Assembly (NCBI GenBank): GCA_028095005.1
Contig: CM051462.1
Location: forward strand, 129,818,752-129,882,751
Source: Rhynchospora pubera
Taxonomy: Eukaryota; Streptophyta; Magnoliopsida; Poales; Cyperaceae
Length of the DNA: 64,000 nt
Direction of reading: 5' to 3'
Notes under the pieces: model-generated
Databases searched by the model: none
What the model saw: only the letters and a program-made list of their open reading frames with translations
Told to the model about the DNA's origin: nothing
Made by a program: the position numbers and the translations under genes
Shown here: piece by piece, positions 48,083 to 60,444 of the stretch
Numbering within the stretch: position 1 is the first letter of the stretch
How the letters are laid out: every line of letters begins with the position of its first letter

Positions 48083-51000
48083 ATGGGAGAACCTGAAGCG
48101 GCAGAACCTGAAGTTGCAGGCAAGCGTAAGCTGTCAGAACTAGATCCTGGCAAAACTACTAATCCTCAAAATCCTGAAACTGTACCTCCAAAAAGAAGAA
48201 CTCTTGCTCGAACTTGCATCCATGAAGTTGCAGTACCAAATGCATATACCTCAATAAAGGATGAATCCATTCATGGCACCCTTTCTCACCCAGTATACAC
48301 TGGCACTATGGCAAAGAACTACCCATTTGAACTAGACCCATTTCAAAGGGTATCAGTAGCTTGCCTTGAAAGAAAAGAATCAGTATTGGTGTCAGCACAC
48401 ACATCAGCTGGTAAAACTGCTGTGGCAGAGTACGCCATTGCCATGTCATTCAGAGATAAACAACGGGTTATTTACACGTCACCTCTGAAGGCTCTCAGTA
48501 ATCAGAAGTACCGTGAACTTAGCCAGGAGTTCTCTGATGTGGGTCTGATGACTGGTGATGTGACACTTCAGCCAAATGCAAGCTGTCTTGTCATGACCAC
48601 GGAGATCCTTCGTGGAATGCTGTACAGAGGATCTGAGGTGATAAAGGAGGTCGCTTGGGTTATATTTGATGAGATTCACTACATGAAGGATAGAGAAAGA
48701 GGGGTCGTATGGGAAGAGAGTATAATATTCTTACCACCCGCTATAAAGATGGTTTTTTTATCTGCGACCATGTCAAATGCAACTGAATTTGCTGAGTGGA
48801 TTTGTTATTTGCACAAACAGCCCTGCCATGTTGTGTATACAGATTTCAGACCAACACCTCTGCAGCACTATGTTTTTCCAATGGGGGGGTCGGGATTGTA
48901 TCTTGTGGTGGATGAGAATGAGCAATTTAAAGAGGAAAATTTCCTTAAATTGCAAGAGACGTTCAACAAGCAGAAGTCAGTATTGAGCGGGAAAAAGAGT
49001 AGCGGGCATAAACATAATGCTCGAATATCAAAAGGTGGTTCAGCTTCTAGTGATTCTGACATCTACCGAATTGTCAAGGTATATATTGTTACTATTGTAT
49101 GTCTGCCTTTCTATTTTGGCTCATAATTCATATCTGAGTTGTCTGTAATTGATGCTGTTTATGGAACGAATGAACAAACAAACAGATGATCATGGAGAGA
49201 CAATTCCAACCGGTGATAATATTTAGCTTCAGCAGGAGAGAGTGTGAACACCATGCCATGTCCATGGCCAAGCTTGATTTTAATACCCAAGAGGAGAAAG
49301 ATGCTATTAATGAGGTTTTTCGCAGTGCTATTCTGTGCCTTAGTGAAGTAGATAGGAACTTGCCAGCTATAGAACAGATGTTGCCTATTCTCCAGAGAGG
49401 CATTGCTGTGCACCACTCTGGACTATTACCCATAATTAAGGAACTGGTTGAGCTTCTCTTTCAGGAAGGACTTGTGAAAGCCCTTTTTGCAACTGAAACT
49501 GTAAGCATGCTCTGCTCTTTCCATATTTACTAGATTGGTAGTCTGTTACTAGAACTGTGATTATTAATTTTGTCGCTGCAGTTTGCAATGGGATTGAACA
49601 TGCCAGCTAAGACTGTAGTATTCACGTCTGTGAAGAAATGGGATGGTGATACCAATCGCTACATTGGATCTGGGGAGTATATCCAGGTAGGTCCTATTTA
49701 AATTGCTGACTCAACTTATGTCATGGCATAAATATTTAGATAAGTGGACATTATTGCATCTTACTTTTTTGATTTGGGATTGTATTAATTTTCTCAATTC
49801 TAATGAAATTAACTAACAACAAATACAGATGAGCGGGAGAGCCGGTCGGCGTGGCAAGGACGAACGTGGAATATGTGTTATTATGATTGATGAGGGGGTA
49901 AATTAGTTTCTTATTATTATTTTTTTATTTCATACTGAGACATCACTTAGCATTTATAATAGGTGGTAATGCACGTGCCTCCCAAACTTTGTAGTCTCTG
50001 TGATACTAGCCTTTAATGGCTTTTAGAGTACACTTGTATACATGAGGTCTGTAGTTTTTTTTTTTTTTTTATTATCCTTGAAAATTGAAATACCTTGCTC
50101 TGCCCCTGGGTGTGCTTGGTTTGTATCACCACCACCACAAGGAGGGAGCTAAAGAAGTAAGATATATTCCCTGATTTATGCCTGCGACCATATTCCTGCT
50201 ACCAGTGATTCACGATACAAATTCCAACTTAATTTGAGGGAGTATTGCTTGTGAATTATTAAACTTAACCCCTTGAAATAATTCATCCCTACACCTCCCC
50301 CAACACAACACCAATGTTTTGGTAATGCTACAAGTAACCTCCTCCTGACACCCCCCTCCCCACAATCCAAGCTTACTGTTAGTTTGGATTAAAACCATTG
50401 GCTATTTGATGAAAAATCTCAAGTTTTTTTTTTTTTTATAAATTTTCCTCCTGTCCACTTGTATTGAATTTGGTGGACGCATCCCAGGCAGATCTGGCCG
50501 TCCATGTCAGATAGGATGGAGTCCACATTTTAACATGTCATGAGCACAATGGGCAGGCATAAGCTTTCCGTCTGATCTGAAAAGGACCACCTGGTCTTTC
50601 TAGGATGCTCCAATGATAACCATACAGTTGGACAGGAGATTAACTCCAGTGCGGGAGGGGGCAGTGGTGGAATTAATCTTATTAATATCACTAATCTGAG
50701 ATTACCCTACTATTTATTAAAGGTGTAAACAATTATATGAGGGGTGCAAACAATTTCAGAGTAAGACATATATGGATCATTGATTCTTAAAATCTAATTT
50801 GATCGGTGGTATAAATGATAGACTCAGGTGAAACAATTGACTCTTCATTTAAAATGGAAAGACTAAATCATTGATTTTACAACATCTTTATTGCCTAACA
50901 TGTACAGTTCTATATAGAACAAAAATAATGTCAATTACTTTATTTCCTTATTTACCCACATATTAGGGGTATCTTTTGCTAGTTCTGTCTGTTGATTGTG

Positions 51001-54000
51001 AAAAAACTGAAGTTTTATTGTATGCACAGATGGAAATGAATGTACTGAAGGAGATGACACTGGGTAGACCAGCACCACTAGTTAGTACATTTAGATTAAG
51101 TTATTACACCATTCTGAACCTGATGAGCCGTGCCGAAGGTCAGTTTACTGCTGAACATGTCATCCGTAATTCATTCCACCAGTTTCAGTACGAGAAGGTT
51201 GCTTTGCCATTCTCTTTTTCTCTGCTTTCTTTTTTTTATCCCTCTCGTATTTTTTCATCTAACTAGATGTTTCTGAATGGTGTGATCCATTGCTAATACC
51301 TCTGATCTAGGCTCTACCAGAGATGGAGGAGAAGATTGCTAAGTTGGAAAAGGAAGCTAGCCTGCTTGATGATTCCTATGCTGAGGTACATGCTGATGCT
51401 TTTTTTTTAATCCTTAAATTGTAATTTTTGTCATGAATTAAGAGCTGAGTCTGAGCTTCCAATCTGGAATATGTTTGTGTCACAACTTTCAAGTTTCAAC
51501 CCTGTTGGCTTGTTCATGCATTAGGTCTTTATATCCTGGTAAGAACACATTTAATTATTTCTCGTTGAAGCAGATAGAATTACCATATAAACAGTGTTTT
51601 TAGGTAGAATGCCTTGGTTTGAGAGTTCTGCATTTGGTGCTTCTCAAAATAAAACTTCTTCAGTGGTAACCTTTTTTTTTGAATTTGTTTACTGTGTGCA
51701 GACAGGACTCACAGAGTATCACAAGATGCAGCTAGATTTTGCTGAACTAGAAAAGAAAATCCTTTCTGAGATCATTCGGCCTGAAAGAGTCCTTTTATAT
51801 TTGGTTCCTGGAAGACTGGTGTGTTATTTTATATAGTAAATAGTATAATTCTTTCCGATAATTCACTAATTGCATGGTGTAACTTTTTTTTGGTAAAAAC
51901 TCAGTGACAAAATTATACTGAAACTAAGAATAATAATAACAGGTAAAAGTGCGAGATGGAGCAACGGAATGGGGCTGGGGTGTAGTGGTGAATGTGGTGA
52001 AGAAATCTCCCTCGGCGTCGACTGTTGGAGCTGGAGGGGTTGCCAGCAACTATATAGTAGATACCTTGCTTCACTGTTCTTCCGGTCTGTCAGGAGAGAA
52101 TGGGTCCCACTCAAAGCCATGCCCGCCCCGGGCTGATGAGAAGGGCGAAATGCACGTGGTCAGTTTGATTTGTCTTTTATATTTGCTTCATTATTGTGAA
52201 ACAATCTGTGTGAGCTTGAGGATGCATATGCCGTAGTTAATGAAAACATTAAGCAAAAAACTGGGCAGGTGCCAGTGCCAATGCCTCTTCTGTGCGGACT
52301 TAGCAGCGTCAGGATAGCAATTCCTTCTGACTTGCGTCCTTCAGAAGCAAGGCAGAATGTTTTGTTTGCTGTACAAGAGCTTGGCAAAAGGTATCCGCAA
52401 GGCCTCCCCAAGCTGCATCCATTAAAGGTACATCAGTTTTACTATCTTTTGTTTTGACCCCATTAAAGGTACATCAGTTTTACTATCTTTTGTTTTGACC
52501 CCTATGGAAACTGGTGTTACTCTTCTTTTTGCTGGGTAATGTCTGTCTTGGTAGCAGGGCATAAGAGTAGACTGCTCTGATAATTCTTTATACTCCAGTA
52601 ATTGTGGCGGTGGTTTATGCAGGATATGGGTATCAAGGACCAAGAAGTAGTTGATTTGGTACGCCAACTTGAAGATCTTGACAGTAAATTATGTAGCCAT
52701 CCTTTGCATAAGGTCATTTATTTGTATATATTTTTTTGCTTCATTTATTCACTTGCAAAAATATTATGTGAAGTAGGAGTATTAAAGTTGGTTTGTATAA
52801 TTTTTGTTCTATCCTTCTACTATCTAGGTTGGACAAAGTGAGCAGCAGTTAACATCGTACAAAAGAAAAGCAGAGCTGAATCATGAGATCCAGCAGGTCA
52901 AATCTAGGATGCGTGAATCACAGGTTGGTAACATTTTTTATCCATATATTGTTAAATTATGATTCTTGTTCTACGAGACTTTTATCTTCTGGTCTTACTA
53001 GAAAGAGTGTCGTTTCTGTCTGGTAGGGTTTTTACTTTTTACCACTGGTCATAACTCATCAGTTCTCTTGAATAAAGTGCAAATTATAGTGGTGGTGCAT
53101 TTTCTTCTTATATCGTTGTTGGTGACACAGTTACAAAAATTCCGAGATGAGCTGAAGAACCGTTCTCGTGTGTTGAAGATGCTGGGGCACATAGATGCTG
53201 ATGGAGTTCTCCAGTTGAAGGGACGTGCAGCCTGCTTGATTGATACAGGAGATGAGCTGCTTGTAACAGAGCTCATGTTTAATGGCACATTTAATGACCT
53301 GGATCCTCACCAAGTGGCGGCACTTGCCAGCTGTTTTATCCCATGTGACAAGTCAAATGAGCAAGTCCGCCTGAGAGGTGAGCTTAGCAAGCCTTTACAG
53401 CAACTCCAGGATGCTGCCAGAAGAATTGCTGAGGTACTCAATAGATGTTCTCTTTGTTACTTCTAGGAATATAACATATTTTTCTGTATTACCCTTGTTG
53501 CATTGTTGGGAATAATTTTTCAATTAATGATCTTGTTTTGTTATGTCCAGATACAACGTGAATGCAAGCTGGATGTGAATGTGGAGGAGTATGTTGAGTC
53601 TACATGTAAACCATACTTGATGGATGTCATTTACTGCTGGTCAAAGGTGTGTCCTCTGGTGCTTAGTTGCTTACAGTTTTTTACTATTTACTGATGACAA
53701 TCTGGACACTTACCTATGCATCTTGTACATTCTGCCATTCATTTGGTTGGTTTCTAAGAATTGAAAGAGAAATGCAGTTCTTAATGTACCATTGTGGATA
53801 TTTGTTTTTTCTCTTACAAACAGCGGCCAAGTGAATTGGTTTTATTTTTCCATCTGTACTCATTGTAAGTTGGCTCTGCAAAGAAATCTGACAGAAAGTA
53901 TCATTCTGCTCTTATTTGTAGGGGGCCTCTTTTGCTGAGGTTATAGATATGACTGATATTTTTGAAGGGAGTGTTATTCGGCTTGCAAGAAGATTAGATG

Positions 54001-54330
54001 AGTTCTTGAATCAGGTACTCGCTCTATCTATTTGACCTCAGTATCTTATATTCTTCCATAATAGACTATCTCATGCTGGCACAGCACTTGAATTTTATGA
54101 TTCCCATGCTCAAATGCTTACCAGTATTTTAATAGGTCAGACAACATTTTCTAAGTCATGTTGTTAGAGGGATTTTTGCTTTACTATATAAATAATCAAT
54201 ATTTTTTTCTCTGTGTCAGTTGCGTGCAGCTGCACAGGCAGTAGGAGAATTGGAGTTGGAGAAAAAATTTGGATCTGCAAGTGAGAGTTTACGCAGAGGA
54301 ATCATGTTTGCTAATTCCTTGTACTTGTGA
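48083..54330 (+). CDS. HEN2: DExH-box RNA helicase HEN2 (MTR4-like), 15 exons
   Basis: HEN2 is the nucleoplasmic MTR4-type helicase that feeds non-coding and misprocessed RNAs to the nuclear exosome (NEXT-like complex). Exons: 48083-49078, 49186-49500, 49582-49686, 49829-49897, 51030-51197, 51311-51385, 51702-51818, 51943-52158, 52269-52427, 52623-52712, 52828-52923, 53131-53433, 53551-53646, 53922-54014, 54220-54330. All phases agree; 1002 aa. Motif I AHTSAGKT is at 105-112, Ia TSPLKALSNQ at 132-141, DEIH at 196-199 and SAT at 227-229. RecA2 has HHSGLLP, ATETFAMGLNMPAKT and SGRAGRRG. The arch/KOW region follows (VRDGATEWGWGVVVNVVKK) and the DSHCT end is LRRGIMFANSLYL. It is closer to HEN2 than to MTR4 or SKI2 by N-terminus (HEVAVPN) and length (Arabidopsis 995). 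The exon 4/5 join gives DEG-MEMN where HEN2 usually has DEQ-MEMN. The exon-9 donor is duplicated. It looks intact. Confidence 0.95.
52421..52502 (+). repeat. 41-bp tandem duplication covering the HEN2 exon-9 donor
   Basis: The 41 bases beginning ATTAAAGGTACATCAG at 52421 are repeated exactly from 52462. The end of exon 9 and its splice donor AAAG/GTACATCAG therefore exist twice. Confidence 0.95.
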
Positions 54331-55347
54331 CCATACCTCTACGTGGTCATATATTCTACCCATTTTGCTTATAGATTGGTTAGAGTAATTGTCCATTATT
54401 GCGTTATAGTTTTTTTCCCCCCCATGCTCCTAGGCCAGCGTTGTAGCTTTTAATCATGTATAAATCTAGTCAGTTGATGCTCAATTTTTTGGCGGTGATA
54501 AGGTGTAGTTAATTTTTCTGTATTACTTTTGTCTCATTGAAATCTTAATACCAGCTGTCGAGTTTCTCTCGCGGATGCATTCATACTTTGATGCTTGGAA
54601 GGTATTCGAAAAACTACATTGTCCCCTCAACAACAACACTTGCAAAACACGCAATATAATTAACACAGATCACATGACCTTTTATTTTATCACCGGAAGG
54701 TTGAGGAATGGCTAGGGAGGTGGAGCTGGCAACCATCAATACTCGGCCCAAAGTTCACCGGAGGTAAGAGGTTTGCTGAAAGCTAGCAAAAATCTCCTCA
54801 TATGTGGGCAAATTAATAAACAAAACAATGTTATGCAATGAAGATATGTTGTTCAATTTACCAACACTAGATATGTTGCTCATTTTGTTTCCTTATTAGA
54901 TAGAAAGTCAAAATATATTATTGCTTCGTGTAATGATTGATCGATTGAACGACACAAACACTAGATCTAACGTGTAACCCCTCTCGATCGGTACTAAAGA
55001 AACTTTCAGCCAATTAAAATATTAATTAATAGATCAAAGATATTAATACGTCAAATAAATTTTGATATCAATAGCGGTATCAGTATTGGTATCTCCATAA
55101 AACCTAGCAGTTTCCATTGTTAAAAATTTAAAACTACGCACTAAATAAGTAAGGCAATAATTTTTGGATCGTCAATGTATTATTCCTAACTTTATTGTAC
55201 ACTTTTGTTTCTTGACAAATGGATTGTAGGATTAATAACCATTACTCAAATAGACGACTATGTACCGTTTATTTACTACACGACGTGCATCGAACATGCA
55301 AACGACAAGATATCTGGAAATTGTTTATTAAAAAATATCTGTATATA
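54331..55347. other. HEN2 3' region and intergenic DNA
   Basis: The HEN2 3' UTR is expected at the left end. Two short stretches with splice-like edges (54555-54601 and 54700-54763) read in one frame as SRMHSYFDAWK and EEWLGRWSWQPSILGPKF; no family is recognised. The rest is AT-rich without genes. Confidence 0.4.
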
Positions 55348-56367
55348 GGGTGCGTTTGGATAGGTGCGGGAAGAAGGGAAGAAGTGGGAAAAAATATTGA
55401 AAAGTGTGTAACTTTGTGAAGAGTTTTGATTGTTTATAATTTTTTTTTTCTTCTTCCTTCTTCTTCTCCGTTTGGATGGTGTGGGAAGAAGGGAATAAGG
55501 GAATAAGGAAGAGGAGAAGTGGGAATATGAGAAGAGTGGGAAGAAAGTATTCCGAGAAGAAGGAATGTTGTTTGGATGATGTATTAGGAATAAGGAATAA
55601 GTGTATTGTATTAAAATAGTATTGTGGATATTATTAAATATAATCCGGCCCCACTTTCCTCTTCAACTCATTTCCCCACCCATCCCATTCGACTGCTCCC
55701 AACTCATTTCCCCACTTTCCTCTTCTCCTTCGACTGCTCCCAAGTACGGTTGATCGACGACACAAGACCTGCGATGGCATGAGAGGTTAAATTAACCCTA
55801 AACCATTAAGCGCGCTGTGAATAGAAATGAGGCGGAAAATTAAAGAAAATTACAAACAATACTACAGATCCAACTAATTTCCCTCAAAACAGGAAAAAAT
55901 CTGGCCCCAATTTATCACAATTTGTAACATTCGACTCCTAATAAAATTTGTAAATCTCTGGATTGGGGGAAACGGAGAAGTAAGCAGATTGTTACTTACC
56001 AACGAAGGATGAGCAGCCAAAAATCGAGACAATCTAAACCACACAAGCGAGGCAGTACAGTACGGACGCAGCTTTGGACTCCGACCACAAGAGGGCAGAC
56101 TAAAAAGGGGAAGACAGGAATGACGCTCGATTGAGAAATTTAATTTTTTCCCGTCCGTGCGAGAGAGAGAAGACAGGAAAGTTTTTTTTAATCGCACCAG
56201 TGGGCCCTCTGGGAAGATAATATTCGCAGCGGAAGACTAAAAAGGGGCTTTATTCCTAGCCGTTTGGATCACGCTGAATTCCTTCTTCCGGGAAGAGCCC
56301 CTTATTCCCTTCTTCCTGAAGGATCCAAACAGAGCCCTTCTTTCTTCCAAACAATCCAAACACTGCC
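55348..56367. mobile_element. nested GTTTGGAT-type MITEs (family G and a larger relative)
   Basis: The outer element starts GGGTGCGTTTGGATAGGTGC (55348) and ends with the inverted ACAATCCAAACACTGCC (56367). It contains the family core GTGTGTAACTTTGTGAAGAG. A second element with ends GTTTGGATGGTGTGGGAAGA (about 55471) and CTTCCTGAAGGATCCAAAC (about 56334) is nested in it. The inner part holds about 860 bp with no credible coding region. Boundaries are approximate. Confidence 0.65.
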
Positions 56368-56475
56368 ATAATATAGAAGTTTTCTGGCTAAACAACATTT
56401 GGTGATGATATGATATTATATTTCGATAAAGATAACTTGTACAGTTGTACGTTGACGATTATAAGGTATTGATTA

Positions 56476-58465
56476 ACCGTAGGTAGATTGATCGATGGGG
56501 AACCAAGTCTCAAAATAAAAATCTCGTGTCTGCCGATCTAATCGTTTGTAGAACAGCTTGAGGGTCGAATCCACAGGGACGGTGTTGGAATATTAGTCTT
56601 TTACTTTACTAAACTAGCTAGACGGTTCAACTCTTAATAATTCAAGGATTGTTGGTGGGTCTAAATCCTAAGTCTCGTTACAAGGTTAAAAAAAGAATTA
56701 ATGAGAGAGATTCAACAAGTCACGAAATTCTAGGGTTTCTGGTTGCTAACACTTCTTCTTAGTCCCAGTTCCAGCGGCCCGCTGACTCTCGTAGCGGCCC
56801 GCTAAAAGAACTTAGGTCGCTAATCTATTAGACTGGTCGCTGGCTACTTGGCGGGCGTAGACAACCTCGCTGATTCACTCAGCGGCCCGCTAGGATTAGC
56901 GATGTGAATGCAATTTGACTTAATTTAGTTGACAATTGTGCAGGGATAATGACTTAATTAAGGTCCTAGATCAAACTCTCGTTTTAGGTCTAGTTATCAA
57001 TTAATTAATCCAATTTCCCTCGTATAGAACCTAGATTTCAACTATCGTTTCGTGGTCTAGTTTCTACAAGTTTATACCTTTCTAACCTATGAAATCCTTG
57101 AGTTTTCACTCTTGGAAAGGACTTAACTCTCGTTAACTAGTCCTGGTTTAACCTTTCAGTTTATAACCTTCATGTTAATCATAATCATGCTTAATAATCT
57201 AAGTTTATTTGGACTTAACCACCTAGCAATTAAGCGAGCTCTACTTAACGGGTGTAAACAAATCTACTTAAATAATCATGGCATAATCAATTCAAGCAAT
57301 TCAAGCAAGGTATAAAACACATAGATATCAAATAAACTAAATAAACATGCAATCAACAACTAAGAATTCGAGTTTACAACCATAGCCCTAAAACAAACAA
57401 TCAACAACTAAGAAACATCATACAAACACAAGAGAAAATGAGAATAAGGAAAGATTACAACCAATTGCTCTTGCGTGTGTCGAAATCTCCTATCAAACAC
57501 GTCTCTTGCTGTCGCAATCAACCTGCTTGGCGCTGCCTCGATCTGGACTTGAGACTCAACTCTCAAATAACTCTATGTCTAACCCTAAATTGACCTTGGA
57601 TTTGGTCTCCTTCTTGTTCTCTCTCTTGTTCTCCTCAAACAGGTCTTTAATAGGCATTGGGAAGGTGTAGAAACGCTGGAAATAACTGAAGACGTGCTCT
57701 GGATGCACCTGGAGTCGGTAGAAACCGCCATCCAAATATAGAATTGCCAAATTGGGCGATTCTGCTAAATCTGGCAGTTCCAGGCCTGCGGGCCGCTGGG
57801 ACTATCAGCGGGTCGCAGGAAAATGTCAGCACTGCGTCCTGTCAGTATTTTGGGCATATCTCCTTCATCCGAACTCCGTTTGAGGTGATTCAAGATCCGT
57901 TGGAAAGCTTAGAACGAGCTCTTCAACTTTATGGACTCATCCAAGTCATTTATTGTCCAGAATCTGCAATAAAATTAGAAACTATGGTAGTAACTCATTC
58001 TTGATACAAAACTCTAATTAAACTAACCTAAACTCATTTAAAATATGTAAACTATGTAAACTCAAGGCACTTTGTTTAGTTTGGATACAAAATGGTACTT
58101 GAATATGCATATAAAATCCATTCATCATAGATCTGTCAAACGTTTAATACGAAAGCGGAAATGGTGATTTTTATTTTCTGTTCTGTTTCGCTAACAGAAC
58201 AAAATTGTTATTTCGTTTTCGTTTCGTTTCGTCAAACGAAACAGATTTATGTTTCGTTTAACGTTCCGTCCTTCATTTTCTATTGACTTCAGCCTATTTT
58301 CGTCCATTTTCGTGTTTCGTTTAACTTTCTGCTCATTTTTTTCATTTTCATTTCCGTTCCGTTTTCAGAAGCGAAACTGATTTTCTATTTCGTTTAACTT
58401 TCCGTTTGGACGGAACGGAACGAAAACGTTCGAGACGATATGAAATTGACAGGTATACCCGTAGG
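56476..58465. mobile_element. hAT-like non-autonomous element split by a solo LTR
   Basis: The 8-bp flanks ACCGTAGG (56476-56483) and CCCGTAGG (58458-58465) match at 7 of 8 positions. The element begins TAGATCTGTCAA once the inserted LTR is ignored, and ends TTGACAGGTATA, an imperfect inverted repeat. Its interior (58133-58457) is packed with TTTCGTTT and AACGAAAC motifs, like hAT subterminal binding sites. Without the LTR it is about 330 bp. Confidence 0.7.
56489..58127. mobile_element. solo LTR, Athila-like
   Basis: This 1639-bp element starts TGATCGATGGGGAACCAAG and ends ATTCATCA, with the perfect target copy TAGAT (56484-56488, 58128-58132). The start and the segment GTCGAATCCACAG match the Athila LTR at 36773 (TGATCGAGGG..., GTCGAATCCACAG), so it is a related family. 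It holds no coding region. It carries AGCGGCCCGCT palindromes in pairs 20 bp apart (56773 and 56793). Confidence 0.88.
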
Positions 58466-59533
58466 AATTTGTCAATTTTAGAAAACTTAGAAACTAAAAT
58501 GTGTTTTATTCCGATTAAAAGCATAAACAAATACATTCATCACACTATATATTTATGTAGATGTAAATGATAAGTTATAGATTATTCGTTAGTTTTGATG
58601 ATTTTGAAACTTCTAATTAGATATAAACCAATTGTAGATCATAAAGACACTGATGCCACTAACTCGTACTTCTACGGTTTCAAAAAGAGTAAATTTTTTT
58701 TCTGAGGTCACTGAACTTTGTCTGTAATTCACTTTTGGTCACTGAATTTTAATTTGTCCCTCCATGATTATTAAACTTTAATTTTGTCCAAATTTTATCG
58801 CTCTATCACAGTTTCCGTTATTTTTCTGTTGGAATACAAACTTTGGGTTAAAATGGAGCCCCGAATAATCTTTATTTATTATTTTTTGTTTCTTATCTTT
58901 CTTCTTCCAGAACCCAACGCTCTTGACCTCTCTAAGGCTTTGCTCCAGAGTTTGAAGATAAGGGAAAAGGAAAGGGATGGAAGGAGAAAGAAGATGAAGG
59001 AAAGATATGGTATTGAAGATTACTTGCTCCAATTTGAAAATTATATCTATAGAAGTAAACGTTAGTAACTTTGTTTGTAATAAGTAAAAGACTATATTAT
59101 CCTTTATAAAATTCTATTCAAAAATGAACTTGGCATATCATAAATTTGTGAGGTCCAATATTAGAGAGAAAGAGTAGAAGGGCATTATCGTCACAAAAAT
59201 ATAATTCTTGGGGAATCTCCAGTACACCCCAAAATTGGGGGTAGCTCTTCGTCTCCCAAAATGGGCTCCTGAGGAAATTTCGTTTTCTTCAGCTTTCTCC
59301 GTGTCACCCAGTAACACCAGCTGGAGCAGGGTACAACGCCTCCCTTACTCTTCCTTCGCTCCCATTCATCCCTTCTGGAGCAGGGCCTAAGACTGACTCT
59401 CTCACTTCATCTTCTCCAAAATATTGCTTTTTATCGCTTTCTAAATTTTGGATTTAAAATGGCCTGGTCCACGTAAAACTAAAAGAAACGATGGATGAAT
59501 AAATGTAATCAATTTGAAGCAATAACGTTGTTT
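58466..59533. other. intergenic, AT-rich
   Basis: No credible gene. Near 58700-58790 the phrase GGTCACTGAA(C/T)TTT occurs twice, as in old degenerate repeats. An open frame at 58784-59065 is low-complexity and lacks support. Confidence 0.45.
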
Positions 59534-59650
59534 CGTTTGGATAGGTGTGGGAAGAAGGAAAGAAGTATTAGGAAGTGTGTAACTTTGTGAAGAATTTGGA
59601 TTGTTTATAATTTTTTTTCTTCCCATTTTCCTTCTTCTCTCATCCAAACG
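59534..59650. mobile_element. MITE, family G (short member)
   Basis: Starts CGTTTGGATAGGTGTGGGAA and ends with the inverted TTCTCTCATCCAAACG. It holds the core GTGTGTAACTTTGTGAAGAA. Confidence 0.7.
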
Positions 59651-60120
59651 CAATAGTGAAGAAGCAAACAAAAGGCAAGAGTTAATTATGAAGTACAATT
59701 TATTAGAAGATCAAAGGGTCTCCTATCTTGAGCCTCAATTTCCTCAACTTATAAATGTAATCAATTTCAAAAACAATGATATGTTAGATCTAAAATGAAA
59801 GGTGTTATCAAGTTTTTTTTTATTTTAATTGGGATTAGGAATACAGTTTTTTTTTTAATTCTACTTGTAACACAGCTTTTAAACTTGATGTAGCAACAAG
59901 GTCAATTCAATTGAGCACAAGTAATGAAATTGTCGACGTTTGAATCATAATTTGCCATGCAACTTTGAAATTGACCATCTGAGAGGGCATTTGAATCACA
60001 AGCCAAGTTAGGTCTAATTATCGAATGAGAAAATGAAATATAAATGCCAAAATTATATTCAAAAGGACACTATTTTGAGGAGCAGTGAAGCCAACACCAA
60101 GCTTTCCTCATGATATTAAT
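59651..60120. other. intergenic, no gene seen
   Basis: AT-rich. A 65-codon frame at 59601-59798 overlaps the MITE end and is taken as chance. Confidence 0.4.
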
Positions 60121-60264
60121 GGCTCCGTTTGGATAAGTGTGGGAAGAAGGAAAGAAAGAAAGAAGTATTAGGAAATGTGTAACTTTGTGAAAAATTTAAA
60201 TTGTTTATAATTTTTTTTTTCATTCTTCCTTCTTCCTCCTTCTTCTTCTCTCATTCAAACGGAG
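60121..60264. mobile_element. MITE, family G (short member)
   Basis: Starts GGCTCCGTTTGGATAAGTGT and ends with the inverted ATTCAAACGGAGGC. It holds the core GTGTGTAACTTTGTGAAAAA. Confidence 0.72.
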
Positions 60265-60444
60265 GCAATAACATCCTCAATAATCTTCTCCTCCTTCGAA
60301 ATTGGTATAGATTACAGTACTATTACTTTGAAATTGTCTCTCTCCAAATCGTGGCATGCATAAGCTATCGAAAAGAGACATTCCCTAAAAGGTGCTATTT
60401 TTTTTCGGAACATTAACAAAGAGAAGAGAGGCGCCGGAGTAGTT

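Noticed and set aside
50176..50960. Possible transposon in HEN2 intron 4 (1132-bp intron)
   Set aside because: No inverted ends or target duplication could be found; length alone is not evidence.
58784..59065. 93-codon frame with a lysine/arginine-rich end
   Set aside because: Low complexity, no homology recognised, no supporting splice or promoter signals.
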